64,000 nucleotides of DNA from the NCBI GenBank assembly GCA_964035575.1, contig OZ037847.1:1138001-1202000 (forward strand), given 5' to 3'. The notes under the pieces are model-generated. The model had not been told where the DNA came from. It did not search any database and worked only from the letters and a program-made list of their open reading frames with translations. The translations under genes were made by a program, and so were the position numbers. The DNA is from Rhynchopus sp. YZ270_cl-10. Taxonomy: Eukaryota; Euglenozoa; Diplonemea; Diplonemida; Diplonemidae. This document shows, piece by piece, positions 21,252 through 35,495 of this stretch. The stretch's first letter is position 1. Each line of letters begins with the position of its first letter.

Positions 21252-24200
21252 ATGCAAAGTGAAGCGGAAAAGCTTGCGAAACAATCCGAACAACTGAAGG
21301 CAAATGAACAGCGCTTTGAGGAGTTGCTACGTGAAGAGCCGTCATTAGGAGAGACCTATGGGTCAATGGATTGCAAACGGTGGGAGGTTGAGCAGACCCC
21401 TGGGGCGATTGGGAGTGAGGAGACCTTTGACCATTTGACGGCCCGGCTGAAGTACCGGCAACAACAGCACCAGGTCGTTGTTGAGCTTATCAATGGAAAG
21501 CTCAAGGAGAACTACACTAGGTTCGTTGCAGGGATGAACAAAATCAACGATGTCGGCGAATGTTCAGAACAAACAACTCTTATTTGTGATGAGGGCAAAA
21601 GCCGTCTGCGCTTTGTAAAAGAAAACCTCATCGCAAACGCGCTTGCACTCAGCGAGAAACACCGCAGGAAGCAGAACCTCACGCACCTCCGTGGCCTGGC
21701 CCTGCAGATGAAGGTCATCGCGACACTGCAGCAGGACACCCAAAGGCTTCTAGGGGAGCGGAGATACGCTGAGGCTGCCATCGCCATATCAAAAGGGCTG
21801 CACAAAGCTCGCTCCTTGGGTATGCTTTTTTTTATCAGATGTATACCACGAAAATGGATTGTAGGACTGCACGGTTGGGTGCCCACCCCAGGTACAGCCG
21901 GTCATACCAAGGTACACTGTGAGAGGGCTTTGTATTTCAACTCTACTTTATTTTTCTATGTTCGGGATTAGTCCCTAAAAAGATCGCTCGCAGACTCAAG
22001 TCAGAACGTCATAATCGAGGTCCTTCAGCACAATATCCATGTCGTCCAAAAAGTTGTGGAGACTGTGACTTCCTTCGCTCCACCGGGGGCTTTTGGGCTA
22101 GTGGATGGTCACGCCGTCGATGCTTTGGGAGTTGCTGTTGGAGTAGTGCATGTCTGGAGCTTCATGTGTGCGTAGATGAAGTGGCGTTTCAAGTGAACGT
22201 AGTGGCGATGTAGGGTTTACCCGGCCCTCCTTCACCGGATCGCCAGCTGCAATTAATCATCAGGTTCGTGCGCGCGGTACACAACGTTCGACACTGTTTG
22301 CAAAATTAGTAAACACACCAGAATTTCCCGCTTTTGATAGGCCCCAATCTGTTTACTTTGACCTCACTCAACGTACAGCATAATCTGCAATATCGCGGTC
22401 TATCACCGTCCTTGTCAACGGTAATTTTATCTTCATGATTTTTCCTTTTGAATCATTCCCTTCACCCATCACGTGTTGTAACACATAATTTCTCTTCAAA
22501 ATAAATCTTTCCTTTCCCACAGAAATCAGCGAAGTGAAAGCCGTGCAACAGATCATTGTGAAATGGAATGAAGAGCGCGATCGCCTTTTCTACAAACACC
22601 TTGACAAGGACATGAACGAAAGCTGCAAGCTCTTTGACGCCACCAAATACGAGCTCACTGTGCAGGCCATTAGCGGGATGGGCACACGCTACGTCGAGGA
22701 GACGGCAAAGACACTACCAGATAAGTGGCGCTCTGTTGTCGGGCTGGTAGCGCTTGCAAGCGTTATGCCATATTTGTCTGACTCTGGGCAACCTGCCGAA
22801 GCTGTGGCTCGCGCAAACCTAAGGCAAATGATGAAGCTAATCAATTCAAACAACGCTGCCTTAGCTGTCATCCAGCTTCTCGCAAACCTTTCGTACAACG
22901 CCTGGTCGTACAACCGTATGAGCGTTCTCCTGAAGGCCCGCGTCAAGGCACTGTCCTCCTCGAACCTCAACGAGGAAGGCGCCTACTCGCTCCTCGAGAC
23001 CTGCAAGACCCTCCTCCACACCCTCGACACAAACCGTGGGTCCTACTTCAGCGGCCTCCAGAGCAAGGTCTCGGAGTGTTTCTCCTCCATCCAGATCCAC
23101 TCCGTTCCGTTGCGCTCCTTCTTTGTCCTCACCTTCTCATTCCAAATGCTCTGTGTTCTCGGAAAATCCTTCGGCGAAGGAGTTACTGGAGGGCTCCGTG
23201 ATTTGGTCGGAAAATTCCAAGCAAAATACCTTTCTGAAGTTATGCACAAAGAGGCCTGCGAGATTACTCGGATTGAAGTGGTGTTTGACCATCAGGAGCT
23301 TCTCACTACTCCGCAGTTGGTGGAGAAGCTGGCTAACTATTATGACGTAAGTCTGAGCTATGCTGGAGACGGGGCAAGCTTCAAGAAGCAAAAACCGAAG
23401 GCAAACGCGCAGTGCGAAATCCCTCCGCAGCTTCTTCTGCGTCTCATCCTGCAAAAGGCGGCAACCCTCCTCGAGAACGATCCGTCGCAAAACCCATTCC
23501 TCCTGACGCTCCGCAACAACACCAACGTCGACAGCAACCAGCAAAAGAACGCACACCTCTCTGCACTCCTCTCCTTCTTTTCTGCAGACGAACTCGACGT
23601 CGTCAAACAAAATATGCACACCTTGAACCTCACTGAGAAGAACAGCCCCACCCACGCAGTTCCTAGCAGCCCTTTGTCCCCCGCTTCACCCTGCATCCTG
23701 ATACGCGATGGGTCTGTCTGCATTCGGGACAGTCTATCCGAAAGCGGTGCAGAAGTTCTCCTCCGTCTGCTCCGTTATGAAGAGTTGCTTCAAAGCAGTG
23801 AATCTGTAGGGGAAGGCTGCGGTACACAAAACACTGCCTTAGTGGTCTCCCTGTTAGAGCAGTTCGTGTGCTTCTATTGTTATCTCATTGTCGTAAATTA
23901 TTGTGGCGTGATGGGAAAAGGTGTGCAAAGTGCGGTTTCTTTGCAATGCTATACACAGCCGATTGGGGGTGGAGGTGGTGGGGGTGGTGGTGGGGTGATT
24001 GCAGCCACTGCGACCAAAGCGGGGTGTCCGGACCTGCCGACGCCGGTTCGAACTTTGGAAAATGTACCACAGACTTCTATAGGGTTTGTGGTGTCCTTCC
24101 CGGAGAAGGATCCGAAGGTGCCTTCTGGGGTGCGACTCACTTTGGAGGAGATGAGGCAATCTGCTTTAATGGTGTTGAAATTTAAAGAGTTGTGCGGAAA

Positions 24201-25465
24201 GGCAGCACTTCCCGAGGAAAAGGCCGAAGGAGAAGGGGCAGATGGACGTAGCTCTCCGGTGCAAAGTACGAGCATTGAGAACGCCTTCCTAGCGCACTAT
24301 CTTCGAGTCCAAAACGCCCCGCTCCTCAAAAAGATGAACACCGAAACCGATGTATTCGGTGTATCAGAGCGCTTCTCTGCGCTTGACTCCGCAATGCGTG
24401 TTCTTGAAGCGTTGACTCAATTGAGTAGTACTGAAAAAGCAGCAAGAGTCGCAGCGCTTAAACAAACATCCCATAAAGTGACAGAAGCACTCAAATATAT
24501 GACAAAGGCGTTTACAAAGAAGATTGCCCTGCAGTTGTTCCCCGTAGATGGGTATCCTAAGGTTATTGCTGAGTCGAAGTGGGAGCGGAAGACGGTCGAA
24601 GCAGACCCTTCGTCATATGTGCACACAATTCTGAAGGATATGCGCAAACTCAGCGACAAGCTCTCGGAGCTGACGGAGGAAGGGCACCTCTCCTTGCAGA
24701 ATGTCTCGCTGCTTTGGGAGCGTGTGGCAGAAGGGCTGTGGGCTGCGCTCACAGAGGGCTTTTCGCGGGTAAAGAAGTGCACAAACGAGGGGCGTGCATT
24801 GATGTCCTTAGATCTGCAGTCCATAAGCCACTTCTTGAAGTCGGTGTCATCAGGAAGGTATGCTTTGGTTGTGATTGATTTTTTTTTTTTTGGCCGATTT
24901 TTTTAGGGATGTATCGTTTTTTGAACGTCTTTGTGTGCTTTTCTGGTCTTTGATTGGAACGTATATCAAATATATGGCTACACTGTCACGAGAGGGCTTT
25001 GTATTTCAACTCTACTATATATTTTTTTTGTCACAGCATCCCAAGCGCAGAGCCAGTAGAGGAATTTGTTAAGGCATTCTACCTTGATGTCGATGCGTAT
25101 TGTGAGTGGGTCGGGGCAGCTCATTCGGTATGTGGGTACTTTTTTTTAGTTTTGAAAAATGAAAAATATCAATCCGATCTGTAACCGGACTGTACCATTT
25201 GTAATTCATTAACCTTCGGGCTTTTTTTTTTGTTTCTTTTTGTTTTTTTGTACCGAACCCGTCTTTGGACCAATGATTATCTCAAAACCTCTCTTGCAAA
25301 AATTTAAAAAAATATCAAAAAATGCAGAAATACTCAACGAAGCAGCTTCTCTCACTCTGCACAATCAACACCGGCGTGCTCGATAGGAAGCGCAAGGATA
25401 AGCAGGAAACCCAACGAAAACTCGAGGAGATGCTAAAACAGCTGGAGCACGTTGACCCGATTTAA
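21252..25465 (+). CDS. VPS50: VPS50/syndetin-like vesicle tether subunit (four exons)
   Basis: Exons 21252-21819, 22523-24857, 25037-25127 and 25328-25465 join in frame to 1043 residues; all introns are GTATG...AG. The family is the EARP-complex subunit that tethers endosome-derived vesicles, a CATCHR-type helical rod. The N-terminal stretch VVELINGKLKENYTRFVAGM, the ENLIANALALSEKHRRKQNL block and the following QQDTQRLLGERRYAEAAIAI match syndetin's coiled coil and TLQRTD-like region. The C-terminal VEEFVKAFYLDVDAYCEWV, then KYSTKQLLSLC, aligns with syndetin's Y-I-K-A-Y-Y-L...E-Y-S-T-K-Q-L end. The reconstructed length is close to the animal protein (about 960). A Gly run (near residue 670) comes from a GGT microsatellite. 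Introns 1 and 2 carry dispersed repeat A. The true N-terminus might lie upstream because the start sits right after a G tract. Confidence 0.85.
21829..21957 (+). repeat. Dispersed repeat A, copy 1 (VPS50 intron 1)
   Basis: Begins just inside the donor of the 703-base intron. Shares CAGATGTA-ACCACGAAA, GGTACAGC-GGTCATACCAA and GAGAGGGCTTTGTATTTCAA with copy 3 at 36884; only the last block is shared with copy 2. The rest of this long intron includes a stop-free stretch (about 21978-22170) that is bypassed by the splice best supported by homology. Confidence 0.7.
24971..25018 (+). repeat. Dispersed repeat A, copy 2 (VPS50 intron 2)
   Basis: Shares CTACACTGTCACGAGAGGGC and TTTGTATTTCAACTCTACT with the other copies. 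It lies shortly before the intron acceptor and ends at its pyrimidine tract. Confidence 0.65.
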
Positions 25466-25701
25466 CACGACGTGGCTCTCTTTTTTTTTTTCTTCTCTCT
25501 TCTCCTCTCTTCCCCCCTCCTCCTTCGCACAGCAACACAGAAACGCTTCCTTTCTCTGTTGCTTTGATTTCATTTAACCCCCGCCTTTTGTTCGATAACC
25601 GCGTGGTACTTTGCAGAAGTCCTCACGGAAAAAAAAAAGGGCATTTTTTTTAATCACAATAACACCACCCTTACTCTTCCTTACAGTACACAACCTTAAC
25701 T

Positions 25702-28700
25702 ATGGCAACAATGGATATAACACGGAGCAAAGCGGTTCATGAGTTGCTTCAAAAGCACAGCGATGCTTATGGGGTGAGCTATGTGCTTTCAAAGATAAAA
25801 TACGAGAAGAAGCCGGGGAAGTGGAAGGGGTGTGTGTTGCTGGCGACGGCGCTGAACATTTATGTCTTGAAGGATGATACACACAAGGTTATTACGATGT
25901 TTCCTATTGAATGCTGTGTGCCGAAGGTGGCTGGGGACAAGATGTCACTTACCCCCACTGCAGACGCACCTGCCACATGCACACAAGCCCTCAACCTCCA
26001 CGGACAACGTGACCTTCTCTACGAGGCAGTACAGCGCATCAACGAGCTCGCTGCCAAGCTCCGTGAATCCGCCACCATCCCTACAGCAGCACCGCCCGAC
26101 ACCAACGACATCACAGCACACACAGGCTCCGTCTCCGAAGCCGCCTCCCACACAGACGACGGCGCCTCCTCGCCATCCCCCACCCACAGCCGCCCCTCCC
26201 CCTCCCACCGCACCCGAGAAAGCGCTACCGTCAGCCACGACCGCCGCTTCCTCATCTCCAACATCGCATCCTGTGAATCCCGCGATTACTCTGCGATCCG
26301 ATCGGTCTATAATATGAGCGAAAAAGACGGGAGAAAGGATGGGCAAGAGAGCAGACGTTTGGTATCACAGCTGAAAGCGTACATCGAGCATGAGAAGGAG
26401 GATGTGGAGAAGGTGGTCAGCCTGCAGGCTCGCGGTTTTATGTCAGCAGTAGAAGAATGCCCAGCGTTGCAACCAGAATGCACAAAGGGGTTGAGAGACA
26501 AGCTAGACTATGTTACGGAGAAGGTTAGTGCAGCGTCTGCAGAGCTTCTTGGAGCAGGGTGTGGTGTTGTGACTGCGAAGCTAGAGTACACCAATCTGTC
26601 TCTCGCATTAGGAGAGATTGAGCAATGCAGAAAGGCCGCAGCACTGCACCACCGTGCAGAGCTTCTCATCAAAGAAAAGAAGTATTATCCAGCCCTTCTC
26701 GCTTCTCAAGAATTGGAGGCAAAAGTACGTCCTTTAGTTCATCATAAATACGGTCATTGGGTGTTTTATGAGGTGGTTCCGGAGATCAGGGTTAGGGTGC
26801 GGTCGACGGTGCAGAGGGATTTTAATGCGTGGTTGACAACAGCGAGGAAGATGGCAGAGCTTTTTGGTGCAAAGGCATTGAGGTGGGCGGAGGAGCGGAT
26901 TCTGTACGGGAATGCGACGGAGCAAAGGAGAGTGACCTTGGTGGAAGAGGATGAGGAAGGGTTTGATACGATGTCGCATAACAAATCTTCGAGACCACCA
27001 AATTCAAGACGAATGTCAGGTGGCTCACAAGACTCTACAGTAGCAAACCACGACGACGATTGGGCAGATGAACTGCTCTGGGATGTCGAGACCCTGGACT
27101 CCCGTCCACAGCACGCCCTCGGTGCTGCGCAGTTTTTAGAATCGTTGTCAGACGTCATGACAAATCCTGAAGCCTCTGAATGTTTATCCGCAGAAGTTCC
27201 CCTTCGTGCTGTCCATACGACACAACGTATCTATAAATTTCTCGATCCATCTCAGGGCGAAGCGAACCTCAGAAAATATTACATCACAAACAGAAAAAAA
27301 CAGTTGGAGCTGATCTTACAGCACTGCAAGCTTGATAGAAACAACCCCACCTCCCCGACGCAAAATGGAAAGTCCTTTCCGTTAGGGGGTGCTGATCAGG
27401 GTACGTTGATGTGGTTGTCGAAGCTGACCGGGTTTTTTTTGGTGGATTTGGTGGTGATGAAGAGTACACATCCTCCTTTGACACATGAGTTTCATATTCA
27501 AGGTCTTTGGGAGGAAACGGTGTTGCGGATACAGAAGTGGTTGGTGGAATATTCGAAGGCGGATACACATTCATGGGAGGATGTGATGTTGGTGAAGGAG
27601 TGTGTCAAGAAGATGGCCGTCGCGTTGGAAGACCTCTGGGCGATAGGCGAGGAATCGACGCATCGTCTTGCCCCGTTGTATGAAGGGATAACGCGGTTGG
27701 AGCAGTCCGCACTGCAGCTTCTGCACACCTCAACGATGGAGCGGATCGACACCATTCTTGCGGCAGAGAAATACCATATCATCGCCTTACAAAACCCCAA
27801 GCCCGATGAGGAGCAGTTTCGCCGCTATTTTTTGCATTTATCCTCCTGCGCTGGAGGGGTGAGCACCACTGCGTCCTCCCTTCCGAAATGCAGTGACACT
27901 GTTGTTAAGGTGGTGGAGGAGATGATGAAGGCGTTGGAAGCTGCATTTCGAATTCACAGTGGTGCACGAGATGCGGATGATGAGGTGCGGGGTCATGTTG
28001 AAGCTTTGTTACAACATGTTGCGTGCCAGTTGGACGAGCGAACCGGAAAGCTAGGACAGATCCACACTACACAGATCCTCATCAACAGCGTCAATGCTGG
28101 AGCATATGACGCAGCCGCCTTGGCGCTGGCGCAGACCTTTGCTATCAAAGCATCTTCAAATCATGTACACGATGCACGCCTCAAAGTGTTCTCCTCTTCC
28201 CGCTGCCGTCTCCGTGACTGCCAACGACGCTTCGAAGACCGAGGCGCCGCACTTCTGCAGAACCAGGTGAAGTCCTACCTCTCCCCTCTCCAGGCGTCGA
28301 TGTGGATTAACCACAATGTCGACCGTGCACCGCTTATGGAGATAACATTGGATCAATACCTACAAAGCAACTGGGCGAGGAGGGAAAAGCATTTAACCCC
28401 GCTCACAGCACGGCGGATGAAGTGTATCGAAACCGGGGAGGTTGACAAATGTCTTGTTTCATTAGCCGCGACGTTGGCCTGTGCAGATACCATACCAAAC
28501 GGGAAGCGTGTCCCGGCATTACTATGTCTTGCGAAGGACGTAGAGTTTCTGACGCAAAGTTGTACACAGTTTCATGTCAACTTCCCAGCATTTACCGCGC
28601 AGTTGCAACCCATCATCGCGCAAGCAGAGAAAATGGACCAACTCGCTCCAGCCCTCCAACAAACCCCCCGTGAGCTCCCCCAGCCTGAGGTAGGAAAGAA

Positions 28701-28749
28701 GTCCGAAGGAGGATTTCTCAATAGGTTTAAAAAGAAGGTGAACCAATAA
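25702..28749 (+). CDS. SEC15: Exocyst subunit Sec15/EXOC6-like, with N-terminal PH-like extension
   Basis: One exon, 1015 residues. A TTCCTTACAG acceptor-like site lies 16 bases before the ATG. Residues about 215-960 match Sec15: EIEQCRKAAALHHRAELLIK, then EKKYYPALLASQELEA (near 318) followed by YGHWVFYEVVPEIR, and later LRKYYITNRKKQLELILQHC (near 524). Sec15 is the exocyst subunit that binds Rab GTPases on secretory vesicles and helps tether them to the plasma membrane. Residues 20-115 (KWKGCVLLATALNIYVLKDD..., ending in a helix QRDLLYEAVQRINELAAKL) have the strand-strand-helix look of a PH domain, not usual for Sec15, and a Pro/Ser/Thr-rich linker follows. The PH call is inference. The gene sits directly after VPS50, another tether subunit. 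Confidence 0.8.
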   Translation: MATMDITRSKAVHELLQKHSDAYGVSYVLSKIKYEKKPGKWKGCVLLATALNIYVLKDDTHKVITMFPIECCVPKVAGDKMSLTPTADAPATCTQALNLHGQRDLLYEAVQRINELAAKLRESATIPTAAPPDTNDITAHTGSVSEAASHTDDGASSPSPTHSRPSPSHRTRESATVSHDRRFLISNIASCESRDYSAIRSVYNMSEKDGRKDGQESRRLVSQLKAYIEHEKEDVEKVVSLQARGFMSAVEECPALQPECTKGLRDKLDYVTEKVSAASAELLGAGCGVVTAKLEYTNLSLALGEIEQCRKAAALHHRAELLIKEKKYYPALLASQELEAKVRPLVHHKYGHWVFYEVVPEIRVRVRSTVQRDFNAWLTTARKMAELFGAKALRWAEERILYGNATEQRRVTLVEEDEEGFDTMSHNKSSRPPNSRRMSGGSQDSTVANHDDDWADELLWDVETLDSRPQHALGAAQFLESLSDVMTNPEASECLSAEVPLRAVHTTQRIYKFLDPSQGEANLRKYYITNRKKQLELILQHCKLDRNNPTSPTQNGKSFPLGGADQGTLMWLSKLTGFFLVDLVVMKSTHPPLTHEFHIQGLWEETVLRIQKWLVEYSKADTHSWEDVMLVKECVKKMAVALEDLWAIGEESTHRLAPLYEGITRLEQSALQLLHTSTMERIDTILAAEKYHIIALQNPKPDEEQFRRYFLHLSSCAGGVSTTASSLPKCSDTVVKVVEEMMKALEAAFRIHSGARDADDEVRGHVEALLQHVACQLDERTGKLGQIHTTQILINSVNAGAYDAAALALAQTFAIKASSNHVHDARLKVFSSSRCRLRDCQRRFEDRGAALLQNQVKSYLSPLQASMWINHNVDRAPLMEITLDQYLQSNWARREKHLTPLTARRMKCIETGEVDKCLVSLAATLACADTIPNGKRVPALLCLAKDVEFLTQSCTQFHVNFPAFTAQLQPIIAQAEKMDQLAPALQQTPRELPQPEVGKKSEGGFLNRFKKKVNQ

Positions 28750-29359
28750 ACAGGGCAATGGGGGATTTTTTTTTAGACTGACTTCCAAGATGAAGTAGTG
28801 TGGGGGGAAGGGGGGTGGAGGGAGGTGATATGGGAATTCCCGTTGCTTTTCATGAGCAATAGAGTGAGAAATAGTACTAACTGCCTTGGAAATGGGTTGT
28901 TTTTTTGTGGAAAGGAGAGCGGTGAATTGCACAGCAAAAATGGTATTGATTGGTGACTGTCTGGTATTCAACACCAAACCAATGGAGTAAAAAAGGAGGG
29001 TGTGCAGTACAGCAAAGTTGTTTGAATAAGAATTTTTTTTAAAAAGGTCCATGACCCCCACCGTCTTCTGTCTGCATCTATCTTGTGACGTGGGGTGTCA
29101 AGTTGTGAACAGACGCTTGTATGAAATTAGAGACACAGTTGTTTTCTTTTTCGACAAAAAAAAAAAAATAAAGTACTGTCGAAAACAGTGATAACCAAAG
29201 TCTTTAACGAGAAAGCGGCTTTCTACTTAGAGTACAATACGAATACACGCGTTCCCCCCCTTTTCATCTTTTTACCCGACCCCTGACAGTTCAACTGCCA
29301 TCCCCTTGTCAACACTGTGACCTACAGCCTTCCACACAACACCCTTTAAAACTTACAAG
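28750..29359. other. Intergenic, nothing recognised
   Basis: 610 bases with A/T tracts. A pyrimidine-rich run ending CCCTGACAG (about 29287) precedes the NAC start by about 70 bases and looks like a splice acceptor. Confidence 0.5.
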
Positions 29360-29958
29360 ATGGTCGGAACAGGCATGACTCGCGAAAAGCTGCAGAAGAT
29401 GGTATGTGATGGTTCTCCTGAAAGCTTGCACTACCCTTTTTTCTTTTTTGCGAAAGTAGTGTTTATCATTTATTGGGCATAGCCCACCCTCACACTGCGC
29501 ACCACCACCACCACCACCACCACCACCGCACAGGCAGAGATCTCCCGTGTTGGAGGTGTTCGCCGTACGCACAAGGCCGTGCGCAAGTCCTCGTCTGGAG
29601 AGGACTCGAAGCTTCAGCAGAACCTGAAGAAGATGGGTGTGAGCCAGATCGCTGACATCGAGGAGGTCAACTTCATCATGGACAACGGCACCGTCATCAA
29701 CTTCCAGAACCCGAAGGTATGCTGCCCCCCCACACCACACCACACCACACCAGTGGGCTATCCTCCGTTCAGGCGTTGTCCACTCTAAATCTATTATCAA
29801 AACCGCACCACCACCACCACCCACACCCACAGGTCCAGGCCTCCATCCAGTCCAACACCTACGTTGTGTCGGGACCGTCCAACACCAAGCCCATCAACGA
29901 CATGCTCCCCGGAATCATGGAGCAGCTCGGAGGAATGGCCGGAGCACCCAAGCAGTAA
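29360..29958 (+). CDS. BTF3: NAC beta subunit (BTF3), copy 1
   Basis: Exons 29360-29401, 29534-29716 and 29833-29958 join to 116 residues; introns GTATGT...CACAG and GTATGC...CACAG. The product is the beta subunit of the nascent polypeptide-associated complex, which binds ribosomes and shields emerging chains. The NAC domain is clear: KLQQNLKKMGVSQIADIEEV, then NFIMDNGTVINFQNPKVQAS and KPINDMLPGIMEQLG. VRRTHKAVRK corresponds to the basic ribosome-binding segment. The protein is shorter than most homologues (about 150-160) and lacks their C-terminal tail. Copy 2 at 35496 encodes the same protein. The introns carry (CCA)n-type runs that look coding but are not. Confidence 0.9.
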
Positions 29959-30235
29959 ACACGCTGGTCGAGGGAATCTAATGCGTCAAAGGAGGGATCA
30001 TAGAGCTAGCCGCCCTGGCAGCAGCGCGGAAGTGTTGCAAGGGCTGGGCTAGGTTCGATGTCTTTTTTTCCTATTTTTTCGTTTTTTTTTTCGACTTTTT
30101 CCTTCTAGTTTAATGGTTGAGTCAGTTGGGAATGGTTTACTTTTTTATCTGATCCTTCCCTGTTCTTCGCACCCCATCCAACGACACACCACAGAACACA
30201 TTTGTCTACACTCACTCAACGAAACAAACACAACA

Positions 30236-30991
30236 ATGATGTCAAAGGCAGGACTCGCAATGGCCGCAGCCTTCGTGACCCTGGCACAGGGCGCACCCTC
30301 TGCAGGAACGGTTGAGCTGTTGGCGGCACCTGGGTCAAACGGGGTGGGGTCAAGTGCCCCTGGACTGCACGTGACCCTGCTGTCGTCTGGGGTGGACGCG
30401 TGGCCGAACCTTGACGGGTCGACGCTGCGAGACGTGCCGCCGTTCATGCGCCTCATGCCAACGACGCTGGCCAACTGGGACATGGAGTCCGGGACGAAGG
30501 TGAAGTTCTCATGCCCGAACGAGCCTTCCCTGATTGAGGTGTGCGACGCATGGGTGTTCTTCTACAGCTGCCCGCAGAGCTGTGTGACGACGTACCAGGG
30601 CGGTCTGCAGGGCCAGCTTGCGGCACTGCCCGGCTGGGAGAGGACACAGTGCGCACCTTCCTTCTGGACGAACGCACCCGGTATGACCTTCGTGCACCCG
30701 ATGGCGAGCTTCAGAATGCAGCTGGCACCCGGCCAGTCGACTGAGTTCGACCTTTTGGGCGACGCAGAGTTCCTTGCCTTCGGGATTGACTCGAACGGAG
30801 TGGACTGCACGAAGCACCTGGACCAGAACACCTGCCCTGTGGCGGGAGGCCGCTGCAAGTGGGACGTCGATTCGGGTATGTGCATGAACCAGGACTGCAA
30901 GGGTCGCTTCGGACCGCCGCCACCGTGCCGCGAGTGCCCCTGGCAGGGACTTCTGCGCACCCCGCGCCCTGCCTCGGACGGTCCCTTCTAA
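30236..30991 (+). CDS. Secreted cysteine-rich protein, family unknown
   Basis: 251 residues from the ATG at 30236; an in-frame upstream ATG (30113) lies in leader-like sequence. Residues 1-20 (MMSKAGLAMAAAFVTLAQGA) form a good signal peptide with likely cleavage near APSAG. The mature part has about a dozen cysteines, many in the last 60 residues (CTKHLDQNTCPVAGGRCKWD and MCMNQDCKGR), a pattern of disulfide-bonded extracellular modules, and ends in a Pro-rich tail. Third codon positions are strongly GC-rich, as in the neighbouring NAC and isocitrate dehydrogenase genes, which suggests high expression. No family recognised; function unknown. Confidence 0.75.
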   Translation: MMSKAGLAMAAAFVTLAQGAPSAGTVELLAAPGSNGVGSSAPGLHVTLLSSGVDAWPNLDGSTLRDVPPFMRLMPTTLANWDMESGTKVKFSCPNEPSLIEVCDAWVFFYSCPQSCVTTYQGGLQGQLAALPGWERTQCAPSFWTNAPGMTFVHPMASFRMQLAPGQSTEFDLLGDAEFLAFGIDSNGVDCTKHLDQNTCPVAGGRCKWDVDSGMCMNQDCKGRFGPPPPCRECPWQGLLRTPRPASDGPF

Positions 30992-34288
<3,297 letters not shown>

Positions 34289-34497
34289 GCAACAAAGGAA
34301 GACAAAAAGGAGAAAAAACCACCCCAATATTGTTTTAAGTGTTTGAGTATATGTTCCAGGGGTGGATTGTACTTTTGTTTTGTACCAAGACTGAAGCAGA
34401 ACACACTACGAGTTGCGAACGTTCTTTTCAATCGGTTCCGTCAAAGGAGTCTTTTTTTTTTTTTGTTTTAAATATGCGCCTCTTTTGCTATTGGTGT

Positions 34498-34532
34498 GCG
34501 CGCGATAGGCACATCCATCTTTCAAGCTTTTT
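34498..34532 (+). repeat. Recurrent 3'-gap element, copy 11 (GCAC-type)
   Basis: GATAGGCACATCCATCTTTC followed by AAG and T-tracts. Tail is of the CATCTTTCAAG subtype shared with copies at 62139 and 63121. Confidence 0.5.
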
Positions 34533-34921
34533 GAATTTGATTTTTTCTCTCCACCTTTTCCCTCATTTTTTTTTAAAGCCAATGAACGTTGCCTCCTTGC
34601 AGATACATTGCACGAATATACGTCCCACCCCCTTTCTCTTTGTCACCATCAAAGGGACTTAGATGGTGTGACCGTCTTACTTAGCCATTTTTTTTTTGGA
34701 AGTATTTTTTGCATCGTATTACTGTTCTTTTTTTCTGTGATTTTCCCAAAATTAGGTGTAAAAAAGGTCCTTCTCGGGTCCTTCTAGGGTATACCCCAAA
34801 AATCCCAATACAAATCACACCATTTTCTTTTTCTTTTTTGTGAGCAATTTAGCAGTTGTAAAGACGTTGTTGTTAACCTTCCGTTTCATTGTGTCAGCAC
34901 GATGACGGTAGTGACAAAAAG

Positions 34922-34964
34922 ATGTGTGTGAAGAGGTTCATTCATCTTACAAGGTTTCTTTGTG
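34922..34964 (+). repeat. Recurrent 3'-gap element, copy 12
   Basis: GTGTGTGAAGAGG then TTCATTCATCTTACAAGG and TTTCTTTG; lead poorly kept. Confidence 0.45.
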
Positions 34965-35112
34965 TTGATTGTATTAGTCTCTTCATGTTTCATGTTTCAT
35001 GCATGCTTCAAGAGATGTGTCCTTCATTTTTTTCTGATGTTTTTTTTGTACCTGATGATGTTGAAACGTCCGTCTTCGTACGCTTTCTTTTGTTTGATTG
35101 TTTTTTTTTATG

Positions 35113-35158
35113 CATGACTGAACAGAGGCTTAGGTTCTTCCCAAACTTCTCTCTTTTA
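35113..35158 (+). repeat. Recurrent 3'-gap element, copy 13
   Basis: GACTGAACAGAGGCTTAGGT then TCTTCCCAAACTTCTCTC; the 3' half of the hairpin is intact, the tail is diverged. Confidence 0.5.
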
Positions 35159-35403
35159 TAGGTCTTGTTGTGTGGTCAGGCATAGTTGTCTGCAAAAAAA
35201 CTACCACACATCAATAGATCACATGTCGAGGTACTCGACCGAAAAAAAAAAGTTTACAAACATGATCTCATGATTTGGTTATTAGGTTATTGGGTGGAGG
35301 GGGGTGGAGGGTTTGCAAACCCGATGCAAGATTTTGCAACAGAAGTATTAATTGAAGAAAATGATTGGCATCTCCCCCTTCTTTTCATTGCCCCGTTTTT
35401 TTC

Positions 35404-35450
35404 AAGGTGACTAAGCCCGAGAGGCTTAGGTTTATCTTATACAAAAAACA
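35404..35450 (+). repeat. Recurrent 3'-gap element, copy 14
   Basis: AAGGTGA, perfect stem CTAAGC/GCTTAG, loop CCGAGAG, tail GTTTATCTTATAC. It differs from the type copy mainly in the loop. Confidence 0.75.
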
Positions 35451-35495
35451 TTTACCACAGCAACACACACCTCCCCCCTTTTAAAAAAACTCAAA

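Larger units (their letters stand above)
34289..35495. other. Intergenic with four stem-loop family elements
   Basis: 1.2 kb of T-rich spacer. The four elements at 34498, 34922, 35113 and 35404 are spaced about 200-420 bases apart. No open frame is convincing. The last element ends about 45 bases before the second NAC gene. Confidence 0.55.

Noticed and set aside
21978-22170. Stop-free stretch (NVIIEVLQHNIHVVQKVVET) in VPS50 intron 1, considered as an extra exon
   Set aside because: The direct 21819-to-22523 splice keeps frame and matches the family's spacing, and the stretch has no GTATG donor after it. It may be decayed insert sequence.
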